DNA from: Brugia malayi
Lineage: Eukaryota; Nematoda; Chromadorea; Rhabditida; Onchocercidae
NCBI RefSeq assembly: GCF_000002995.4
Contig: NW_025062479.1
Coordinates: forward strand, 6,131,221 to 6,195,220
Length of the DNA stretch: 64,000 bases
Reading direction: 5' to 3'
Part shown: positions 1 through 12,825 of the stretch, in pieces
Position numbering within the stretch: the stretch's first letter is position 1
Layout: every line of letters begins with the position of its first letter
The notes under the pieces: generated by a model
Database searches by the model: none
What the model saw: the letters and a program-made list of their open reading frames with translations, nothing else
What the model was told of the DNA's origin: nothing
Position numbers and translations under genes: made by a program

Positions 1-125
1 TCTAGGTGCGGGTAAGTCTGCCTTTTCAGTTGTTGGTGGCAGCTGTTCGAAATGCATCTATAAACAAGTCTAATGTAAACTTAATCCAAAAAAAAACTGG
101 GAAAAGACGTTCTGCTATATAACAG
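1..125 (+). other. possible coding edge fragment (unresolved)
   Basis: The first bases read as an open frame on the plus strand in two incompatible ways. In one, a good splice donor (GTAAGT) begins at position 12, so positions 1-11 would be the end of an exon lying mostly outside the window. In the other, a CTTTTCAG acceptor ends at 29 and an open frame runs from 30 to a TAA near 120, giving about 30 lysine-rich residues that could be a terminal exon. The donor and acceptor are too close to belong to one intron. No family is recognised. Confidence 0.2.
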
Positions 126-3100
126 CTTACAACAAACATTGCTAAAGACTTACAATCTTTAAATGACGATCTGAAAAGACAAAAATCGGATAAAATATTC
201 TTAGGGATAGACTTTAACAAATTTTTATACTATTTTTAATGCACCTGATTATTTATTCCTTGTAATAAATTTTTACAGAACAATTCTAAAGCAGCATTTC
301 ACTAGCAAATAACCTCGGCGTATCGAGGAGATATTTTATGGTTCAAACTGATCATTTTATCACCGGTCATCAAAAAGAATTCAGAACGTGGTGCTCCATT
401 CTTTAGCGAATTCTCCGACATCTTTTTCGGGTCGAGTGGAGACCTTATTAAATCATGTCCAAGGAGCACCTCTGTCATACCTACAAAAGTCCTCATTAAT
501 AAACATACAACATCGGTTAAAAATTGTACCTTTAATAGGCTACAGGAGCAAATTTTACACATAAATCAGAATTTAAGATTTATTCAAACATGCACAAGAT
601 GCTTGAAAAACTGAAAAGCGTTAAGAAAAGAATTCAGATTCCAATGTACAGTTTGATGGTTCTTTACGGTAAAAAATGGAAGTGGAGAATAACGATAGAA
701 TATAATAGCATATAAGGCACATTTCAGCTCTCTCCACAAAATAATGAATAAGTTCTGTAGAAAAATTTTTGAAATTGAGCAGAAAAGAGTGAAATTACAA
801 TAACAAGCACGGCTGACGAAACGGCTGACGAATGGACAAATCTAGTCAGGAGACGACATAAGTCTCGTACAACACTTTTAGCCCCTAATATTAACTATTC
901 AACTATACAACTACAAAACTCTAACCAGGGACCGAAAATCTTAACAGTAAACATTGTTAGTCTCTTCCAACCAACTCAGAAAATTACAAGAAACGTTATG
1001 CCAAACGCGGAAAGCACCCAATAATCTATAGATATCTCTGTAAGATTTCATAAAACCTTACACGGATGTCTTTACGTAATGCAGGTTTTCAACAAGCGGC
1101 ATATATGAAATGTGGATCTGAAATATGTCTTTATTTTTTCGAAAACACTGTAGATCACAACTCCTGAAACAGTAAGTTTTCATCCAGAAAAATTTACATT
1201 TCTCAACAGTAATAGAGAAGCCTGCAAGTGTAGCTCAGCCAACTACATTAAATCAATAAGTTTACGCAACCAGGTGAAGTTTTAATTTATGCTATAAATA
1301 ATTGTTAGCAATCTCACTGGTACATAAACTGCATAGTAAACAAAGTCCTAGATCTACTACTTGAAAGTTTTAGGTTACAAGTTTAGGGATGATGGAAATC
1401 ATAAGAGCAAATGAAAATGTGATCTTCAGAAAAAGTGAAGGAGTAATCTTAAATGATACGCAATAGTACGTAGCACAAAAGAATATGCAATCAAAAGAAT
1501 GAAGCGATGATTTACAGATTCAGTTTGCATTTGTCAAAAAATCCACTACAATGAGAATCGAATGTTTTATGGTCTCACACTGCTCGTCAAAACAAGCAAA
1601 TTACTACACCAACATCTTCTCTCACCCACAAGCAGTCGTTGTTAAGCCTTATCAGTTGCAAAGGAGCCCTATTAAAGAGACCCGTGCTGTAACGCAGCAC
1701 TCTCACCGACTGCTGTCATCCAATGGGCAATGTTTCTTGCTGAAGTTACATTTCTAATCACTTTTGTAATACTATTTCACATTCAACAGCAAAGAAGGCA
1801 TTTTCATCCCATCATTTGTTGTTCACAACTTCCGTCAAGCCTTTAGGATTTTCATCGTGGCTGTACGAGTGAACTTCATAACATGTAAACTTTCCCTTAG
1901 CTTAACTTTACGTCAGACATATTTTTATGTCATGGTCTTAAAAAAATTATAACATAACTCAAAGCAAGTTTTGTTGCCAAATACCGAATGGTCAAGAAGT
2001 CCACTGAGAAGTCAACAAATTGATACGATTTTATATGCTCGAAATGTAATCAGTCTTTTGCGACCTTTTCAAAGTGGTCAGTTAACTGATGATGATTCAA
2101 AAGCTACTGCATCCTTGTGTCATGTTAAGTGAATTACACAAAAGAATGAAATCCAATACATATGCACATCTTGCAGATATGATGACCAAGAACATAACGT
2201 ACAAGAACATCTGCATTCTGAATTTGATCTGTTAGCACCTCTGACCATCTAACCTCATAAAATACTTCGTGAACGTGTAAGACTTATTCCATACAATATA
2301 TTCTGTCGTTTTTATCAGCTTTTCAAACAAACTCACAATTCGATCTGTGTTGAAAATGCTAAATGCTATATTTAATTTTTCTTATCTAGTGCACCTTCTC
2401 CCAAGTTATACTCTCTCCTTCTGCAATTGTGTTAATTGAGTTTTACTCCAATCTTCCGGTTAATTGAAAATTCCTTGTTTCAATGTATTTGTTTGCACAT
2501 AACACCCAAATGTGCATTTATCGATAATATATGCTTAATTTCTATATTTAATTTTTCTTATCTTGTTCACCTTCTTCCAAGTTATACTATCTCCTCGTGT
2601 CCGTTGTCTCAGAAAGCATTGCACTGTGGCGTGTATGTATGTGTATGCCGTTCTCTGATTCCTGATTTGATAGCCACTTTGGTATAAATGATCTGATTTC
2701 ATGGTGTCTTACCTACCCTTGCCTGCTGAACTGCATTGTGATACACATCGTCAGCGCGAAACTCTAGCATTCAACTAATAAATATGGATAAGTGCAGCAT
2801 GCTGCATTCATTCACTTAGTTTTTTTTTTTCTTTTTTCACATTTCATAATCGACAAACATTAATGCACCAAATATAAAAAACAAAAATCACTTCATTTTG
2901 TTAAGACTGATGGATCCGGTTAAATTTATTTATAATAACTACCTTCGGATTTCAAAAATTTCGTTGCTGTATGTTTTGATGGTCAGCAACGGGGCTCACA
3001 TAAGTTATTAAACTGAAAGGAACTGAATGCAAATGTGGATGGAAAAAAATCTCTTCCCTCTTGTATTAATCGCGCACTAGTAAAAGAAAAACGGAGAATT

Positions 3101-5325
3101 GGTCAGAATATCTGGCAAATATTAGAATGCTTCTACTAAGGAATAGAAAAGCAGGGACTGCATTACCGGATTTATGGAAAGCAAGTTGCAAAGTGGGGAT
3201 GGATTGCTGACATTACTTGAAAAAATCTAATTCATGAGATTAAGGAACGGAATAGAAGCGAGAACAAATCAGTTTTTTTTTTCCGCAGCAAATCACCTCA
3301 CATCAATTTTGGATTAATTTTATGTTTGAATGCTATGTTTGGATTAATTCTGGATGGGAACCGTTATCCCTAAATTCTTTTCAAAACTTCTGTTAAGAAT
3401 CTTCTGCCAGGATGAAACTGATTCCTGCAGGAACCATAGTAGAAGGTTGAAATGATTAGGATCCTAGCAGTGTTACAATAACAGGAAGGTTCAGGAATGA
3501 GAAGAGGGAGGAGAAGAGAATAAAGTTATCTGAATTAAAAAACTAAAAGCAGGCAAATCTAGAAAAGGAGAAAAAGTTAAAGTTAAAATTTTAAAGTTTT
3601 TAAAATTAAAGTTAAAATTGAAATTTAAAAGTTTTTAAACCTCCAAAGGTTAAGGAATTTTTCAAATTGATTTTGTATATACAATATCTTGAGTATCAGA
3701 TTGAATAAATTGAAATTATTCTCTCGTTCGCTTTGCTCACGATTTTCCGCCAACTTAAGTGAGCTGCAGAGTTTATTGGTACACTGGATGTTTAGAGAAA
3801 TAGGTAGATGCCGAACTGCAGCCAGGTAATAGTAGATAAAATAGTTCAAAGCATTTTACACATACACACATAAAATACCATACACAAACATATTCATATT
3901 TTAACCACTGACCAATCTGTAAGATAGCAGAGACAAACTTCCTTTGCAAATGTAATATCAGTGAGTGGATTCCTGATGCTCCAGTTAAAACACTCCTCCC
4001 AGATGTCGTTTTTACTGCTTAAATCCCATTAAAATACTAGATTAATCAAGGAAAAAGGAATTTCTTGTTAGACGACATATATTTTTCACATTACTAATCG
4101 GATGAATTCAGACCAATTCCTTAAATTATTGTTAGTAACAACTTCAATCAGTTCATGGCGTTCACGAAAAAATAACAACCAACAAAACCGCCCCCAGGTC
4201 GCTTGGTGTTAAGCTTCATTACTTTCTTTTTAGACTTTAGTTTCCTGAAATAGTAACATTTAAAATCAGATGGACGCTGTAATGCTCCTAAAAAATATCT
4301 TGTTTCCTCGTGAGCTCTCCTCCATCCTAAAATCCGGTCTTCAATGTAGTATAGTATTTCCTCATTTTTCGGAACAAGAAGTATTTTAGAAAGAAAACAT
4401 TAAAAGATTACAGAAGTCACTTACACCATAGTCCAACTAAAGCCTTTTGGGACAGACAATTCCTTTTAAAACGCTTTGTTTTGTTGAACAAAAATAAAGA
4501 AACGCTATAACAAATCTAATGACAGTGAGGGTAGGTCGACTCCCCAGATGATTTGAGCAAGCTGAGAATATGTCGCATATTAAAACTGGCTACGACCAAA
4601 ATGCCCAGGCTAATGTATTATTGGATTTCGGATTATTTAGGAATGTATTCTTGATGATAACATGAAAACACTGCATTATAGAAGTGAACGTGCAATGTAT
4701 AACTTTCACCACGAATCCATGATACTGGTAACAAGATTTCAGTTCTCATTAAAGATGCAACTGCATATTCGTATCTTCTTGTGAAAAGGACACGGAAATA
4801 GTATAAATGCGAACATAGCATCGGTAGTTTCAAACTTCACTTCTAAACATACGACAGGGAACTTTTTAGAATCCACAAAGCAAAACGATAAAGAAGAGAT
4901 CTGAAACTTTTGTGCACTAAAATCCGAATTTCTAAAGAATTAAAAAAAAAAAGAAAGATATATTAATATCAAGAAATAGAGGAAATACAAAGTGACATCA
5001 GATACAAATATAATTTTGAAATCGCCGTGTAGTTCACAATTTTACGTCATACTACTATTTAATCATACTTTTGCAAGCTGTAAAGCTACATAATCTCTCC
5101 TATAAGTGATGAGACGATTACGTCAAACATTTACATCGCCAAATTATTCGTGCGATGTGATAAAAACGACACAGTGATATGAGTGCAAATGAAAAAAGAT
5201 GGAGTAAAATATGACTGAAATGTGGTACTTGAAATACAATATAACCAGCGTAAACTGACAACTTTAAAGCAAAATATGAAAATAATTAAAACCATAAATA
5301 GCCAAATGCATAAGAGATGGTTAGC
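126..5325. other. intergenic stretch, no gene recognised
   Basis: AT-rich sequence with only short open frames on both strands, the longest about 86 codons (302-562, minus), none with recognisable similarity or a convincing splice context. It holds the direct repeat at 2355-2596 and low-complexity A/T tracts around 3540-3640. The right end includes the 3' flank of the minus-strand H2A.Z gene. A small gene with short exons could be missed by eye. Confidence 0.5.
2355..2596. repeat. imperfect direct repeat, two ~66-bp copies
   Basis: Copy 1 (about 2355-2420) and copy 2 (about 2530-2596) share a TATATTTAATTTTTCTTATC core followed by a similar CACCTTCT/CCAAGTTATACT segment, with scattered substitutions. 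The copies start about 175 bases apart and the DNA between and after them does not match. This is a diverged local duplication rather than a tandem array. Confidence 0.75.
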
Positions 5326-6124
5326 TCAGGCTGGACCCTGTTTCTGAGCTGGAGTCGGCTGTCCTTTCTTGCTCATTAGGTAACGATGAATATGCGGAAT
5401 CACACCTAAAATAAGTAGACACTGCAATGAATAACAAATATAATATGCGAAATCATTTAAACCGACCAAAGTAGTATTAAATTTCAAAAAATTTCGCCCT
5501 TCATCCTTCCAGTTTCTTTTTGTTTCTACCGACAGATGTGACAGTTTTAGAGGAAAAACACCCGACCTCCACCAGCAATAGTGGCTTTTATCAGTGTGTC
5601 TAGTTCCTCATCGCCTCGTATTGCCAGATGCAAGTGCCTCGGTGTGATCCTTTTCACTTTCAAATCTTTGGAAGCATTGCCTGCCAGTTCCAGTACTTCA
5701 GCAGTTAGATATTCCAGGATTGCTGCACTGTAAACAGCTGCTGTAGCACCAACACGTCCGTGTGATGTGGTTCTGCAATTCGACTTAGATTTCTAAAAGT
5801 ACTGTAAAAGTGTAAGTGAGGAAAATCTAGTACGAACATGACCAGAAAGTTGTAGAATTGCAACAAATCAGTTGGTAAGAGAATGAGAAACTTCACAGCA
5901 GATATTCCAACAGACATGAAAACTTAATATAATTAAAGAAAGAGAAAGTAACTGCTTCGCTTTTAAATCTTTGGAAGCACTGTCCATCAAAAAATATACC
6001 TCTGTTTTAGGAAGCGATGAATACGTCCAACAGGGAACTGCAAGCCAGAACGTGCACTTCGCGATATGACTTTACCCTTAGATTTGCCAGAATCCTTGCC
6101 TGCTTTGCCTTTACCTCCAGCCAT
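5326..6124 (-). CDS. htz-1: histone H2A variant H2A.Z
   Basis: Replacement histone H2A.Z, which takes the place of H2A in nucleosomes near promoters and is deposited by SWR1-type remodellers. Three exons: 6124-6000, 5772-5567 and 5405-5326, giving 136 aa. The start [11 protein letters not shown] is the classic H2A.Z N-terminus. The histone fold follows ([17 protein letters not shown], then [15 protein letters not shown]). The variant diagnostic is the C-terminal docking segment GGVIPHIH, where canonical H2A has GVLPNI. The tail after it (RYLMSKKG, then a Pro/Gln-rich end) is lineage-specific. The gene has introns and stands alone, unlike clustered replication-dependent core histones, as expected for a replication-independent variant. 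The second intron has an unusual donor, GTCGGG. An acceptor lies 10 bases before the ATG, suggesting SL trans-splicing. Confidence 0.96.
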
Positions 6125-6134
6125 AACGTAGGTA

Positions 6135-6136
6135 CT
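6135..6136 (-). other. likely SL trans-splice acceptor of H2A.Z
   Basis: On the minus strand TTTTACAG ends here, leaving a 10-base 5' leader before the H2A.Z ATG at 6124. No upstream coding exon is needed because the ATG starts the conserved N-terminus. Nematode spliced-leader addition is the simplest explanation; a cis-spliced noncoding first exon is the alternative. Confidence 0.6.
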
Positions 6137-6200
6137 GTAAAACCGTTTAGATTATCAAGCACCACATAGTATACTGCTCTTTACACGCAACAATTATGAT

Positions 6201-6268
6201 TTTAATATCGGGTAGTTCATTAGTTACCCGATATTAAAGCCGAAAACAAAACAAAGGAAACTAATGAA
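6201..6268. repeat. two overlapping inverted repeats upstream of H2A.Z
   Basis: Arms 6201-6214 and 6225-6238 are a perfect 14-bp inverted repeat around a 10-base loop. The loop-proximal segment 6216-6225 is also a perfect 10-bp inverted match to 6259-6268. The two pairings share bases and could form competing hairpins in RNA or cruciforms in DNA. The element lies 65-130 bases beyond the putative H2A.Z trans-splice site, in its promoter or outron. Confidence 0.8.
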
Positions 6269-6864
6269 TTATTTGAATGACCGGAAGATAGCTCATGATT
6301 TTTCACTTTACTGTTGAACATAATGTAATCATAATACGGAGTGCGCGTTGTTAAGCTGCGGGTAAATCGTCAGGATTTTACCATCAGGAAATACTGTACA
6401 GTGGGAAGGCTGGAAGCCCCTAATGATTTTCGAACTCAACACTTGAGATGAGACATGAGAAAGTAAGCATGTGGAGCACACGAACGAGAAGTTTGGCAAC
6501 CACCCTTACTTAATCGGAGTGTAACACCGAAATCAACCAATTTATGCAGTTTCTGTGATCTATGCTAGATTCATAACGGACAAACTCTTGAAAAAATTAT
6601 TTGTGATCTGCGTCTCAATATGACCGAAATTAAGGAAAGATCAACTGAAATTTCAAACAAAACGAATTTATCACTTTCTTATCAGTAGAGTTTGCCCTCA
6701 TACACTGCACAGAAGCTAGTATTAAAAATGACAATCGACCTGAAATGAACTTCTAACGACAACAAATATTGCAAATCACATACAAGGTAGACACAGCACT
6801 GTCCACATTATTTCACAACCGCGCCGGAGATGGCTTAGCATGCTGTTTATGTCTCCGTTGTAGA

Positions 6865-6966
6865 CGAAATGCACGGAGAAAACGGAGAAGCTGAGAAGAA
6901 GAGAGGAACTGGGAGAGGGAGAGGGAAGATGAGGAGAAAAGGAAAGAGTAAGGGAGAAACAGATGG
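6865..6966 (+). repeat. polypurine tract
   Basis: About 100 bases are almost entirely A and G on the plus strand (GGAGAGGGAGAGGGAAG-type sequence). It lies about 740 bases upstream of the H2A.Z start, so it reads as CT-rich in the direction of that gene. Such tracts can adopt triplex structure or bind GA-repeat factors; here this is only a compositional observation. Confidence 0.75.
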
Positions 6967-8645
6967 GTGAGCGTGTTCCCGCCATGACTTTGTACGAACG
7001 ACGTTAGATCGATATTTGCGTACTGGGAGATGCCGGGAAGGTGGGACAGTAATGGAGCAGTGAATGCTGACTGTAAGTGTCAGTCATCGGGGTTTTTTGC
7101 AACAGTCAGTGATCACTCTTTTTAGTCCATCTGTTGAAGAGAGCAAATATCTTTCAAGCTAATAAAGTGAAGTGCTAAAATAGTAAATGAGTCGTTAGAT
7201 TTCTTTAGAACTGACGTTCAGTAGGGGCAACTCAACTCATGCACTTGTAGAAGATGAGAAGCTCAGATACTGAAAAGAGGTGGACACAACGGGTCAACAT
7301 TCAAACAAAGAAATGAGTGATGCAAGGGTCATCTGTGTGCAAATGACCCTCTATCGAGTGAGAAGTGACCTCGATCCTATTTTCTTCTACCTGTTGCACT
7401 GTTAACCCGTTCTGCCCGTCTTCTTTTCAGTATCGAAGCTTCTGTCGTTATAAGTTTTTTGTTTTTTCATCTTGTTTTATTCGTAAACAAATTTGTTTCC
7501 TTCACAGTTGCATATTTCCGTTTAGCGATGTCCCTTCAGATGTATTTTACAAATTACTAACCTCTAATTAACTCACTCTCTTTGAAATATATTCCAAGAA
7601 GAGTAAGTCGAATTTCATGCTTAAAAACTTTTTCAGTGGCACATTTCAAGCTAATTTATGTTATGGAAAAAATGACATCTTCTGCGGATATGATAGCTTG
7701 AAACAAGCTTTCTCGTCAACACAAAGTCAAATCACTCTTTCGGAAGAGCATCTAATAACGACAAGCACTATCTGGAAACAACCATTCCTTCATTTGACAC
7801 AATATCAGATTGCTGCGGATATCTGCAGATTGAAAGCAGTAGAACAAAAAGGGGAAAAATCTTCTTAATGGATTAGTCCACCAATTCATTGACAGTTGAC
7901 ATTATGTCGATAGCACTACCTTCTTGGGTACTAATACATGTTTTTGCAGTTTCCAAACAATAACCCTAGAAATGAGCTCATCAGAAATTCGTGTCAGAAA
8001 AGTATGGTTTTAAAGCCAATCTTCAAAAACATCTTTTTCATAAGGGAGAGATGCTCTTTCTAGCTCTGAATAGACTATCAACCTGCATGTGCTCGTTCTT
8101 CCAAGTATATTCGCCGGATTAAGTAATCTAACACTATCGTTCAGTGATCAGCAATCTAAAACTCCTCGCATACACATTGCCTCGAAGGTAACAGAAAAAA
8201 AATAATTGCCAATTAATGGCTTCTCATAGCAAATAGATCAGTTTGACTGACTTTCAGGTTTTGTTTTGTCTCCTGTTGTTTTCTTCTAATGTTTGAAAAT
8301 TTTTGATGCGGTGTACAGTGCCCAAAAATTTGGACGATGATGTCACAAAGGGTGGTAGGTATGGCGATTTGCACTGCTATGAAATTTCTGATTAAAAGCT
8401 AATCATGGCTTACACAATTATTTTATGATCTCAACTTTGCTCATTAAGTAAGAATAAAAACAACTGCAAATAAAGAGTGGAAAGAGCAACTCTTGACCAG
8501 ACATTTTCAATCAAAAAATCACAAAATTAATGAGTAAAGTCTCCTGTTTCCTGTTACGGTTTCAGGAACATAGGCGCAAATTCGAGGCAATCTGCGTACC
8601 TCATCAATTTGTGAAAATTTTGCACTGGAATTTAACGGCAGGCAA

Positions 8646-8745
8646 ATTCTAATCACTTTTACTCACTTATTCTAATCACTTAAATCACTTATCACTTATT
8701 CTAATCACTTAAAATCATTTATTCACTTATTCTAATCACTTAAAG
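8646..8745. repeat. short tandem repeat, four copies of an ATTCTAATCACTT unit
   Basis: The 13-base core ATTCTAATCACTT begins at 8646, 8669, 8698 and 8729, separated by variable ACTCACTT/AATCACTT filler, giving 23-31 bp periods. The filler is itself made of degenerate CACTT motifs, so the array probably grew by repeated slippage or unequal exchange. Confidence 0.85.
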
Positions 8746-9907
8746 ATTTTCGACATTTTTTGACAAATATAAAGTCTCAACTAGCAGCACCAGCATACTA
8801 GTACTTTAATGGTTTTATACAAGAAAGAATAATCAATATTATTTGACATGCATTTTTTAATGGGGAGTTACGAAAAAACGCTTTTCTCGGTTCGCAATTA
8901 GCAAATTTATTTTTTATTAGTTTTTCAACACACTTTTTCCGTTTCCTCCTTCGGCGCCATAATAATTATTCCATCTTCTGGGTAAAATAACTAAAGTGTT
9001 TATAGTAAAATGTTCTTTATATTAATAGAATGATGCCTATTGAAAACCCTTTTTAAAAAGTAAATATAAGGCTGAATGTTTTAACCAATGCTTGAAAACT
9101 AATACGAAACTAATTACTGAGCATAATGGGCAACTTATGACAAGCTCAGCGAACTACCATCTGTTCCATGAAGCACATTTTGGGGCACAAGGATGTAACA
9201 TTAGATCCCGCGTAAAACTGACAGGCCTTCAGGAACTGGTGAGCTTACAACAGCAATATTTCGTCCTAAAAGCAACTAAAGTCAGATATTTGCTTAATGT
9301 CGCAATAAATTCATGAATTCGGAACCCCTTAACTTACGACTTGCGTAGTAAGATGGTTCTCTGTCAAAAGCAAACTGTGAACTGTGAACGGAGTTTTTCC
9401 CCACACCACTGCTAGCATGTTCTTTATTAACAAAAGAAGAGGTGGTGATAAACTGTTGAGGACAACGGACATTCAACACACTGGGTCGAAAATTTCCTCA
9501 TTTCTGTGTAGACAGTGCAAAATGTGTAGACACCAGACCAATTTGCAATATAAAATGTCGCTCACCTGGCAATTCTAACGGTGAGGTTTTTAATTCGTAG
9601 TAACATTTTCAGCTACAACTCACATAATCATAGAACGACCTGACCCCACCTAATCACATCATGCTCCAACCACCATAAGTACTACCTGAACTCTTATTGA
9701 ACAATGAATTATGTTATATCCTTTTCTATTATACCCTCTTCTATCCTTTTCTATCCATATTGCCTTTCCTTCTTAATCTTTCCCTTTAAATTAGCAAAAT
9801 GTCATAACGCAACATTACAGATGGAAAAAAAAAACGTCCACAAAAAGCTAGCATAAGCCATACTTTGCGAATGACAAGTGCAAACATAGACTGAACTTTT
9901 CGTATCG

Positions 9908-9913
9908 TTTATT
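9908..9913 (-). terminator. polyadenylation signal of alpha-tubulin
   Basis: A canonical AATAAA on the minus strand, about 145 bases downstream of the tubulin stop codon. It is the closest match in the right orientation that I saw. Confidence 0.5.
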
Positions 9914-10056
9914 GTTAACGAAACAGATAAGACATTTCTGCTTAATGAATAAACAGAAAATTATTCTTGGTACGGAAATAAAATTCAAATGAAAAGGATC
10001 AAAAAGAAACAAGCAACAAAATGCCACGACTTGTTGTAAACAATTTCTACTGAAAA

Positions 10057-12821
<2,765 letters not shown>

Positions 12822-12823
12822 GG

Positions 12824-12825
12824 CT
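12824..12825 (-). other. likely SL trans-splice acceptor of alpha-tubulin
   Basis: TACAG on the minus strand ends two bases before the tubulin ATG. Together with the donor GTAAGT right after the ATG, this leaves a first exon of only five bases (CC plus ATG) if trans-splicing occurs here. Confidence 0.5.

Larger units (their letters stand above)
6137..10056. other. intergenic stretch between H2A.Z and alpha-tubulin
   Basis: Upstream DNA of H2A.Z on the left and 3' flank of alpha-tubulin on the right. It holds the nested inverted repeats, the polypurine tract and the ATTCTAATCACTT tandem repeat listed separately. Open frames of up to 83 codons (7617-7868 plus; 9092-9316 plus) have no recognisable domains and no clear splice partners, so I do not call genes. 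Confidence 0.5.

Noticed and set aside
302..562. 86-codon open frame on the minus strand as a gene
   Set aside because: No recognisable similarity, no splice partners, and frames of this length recur by chance throughout the window.
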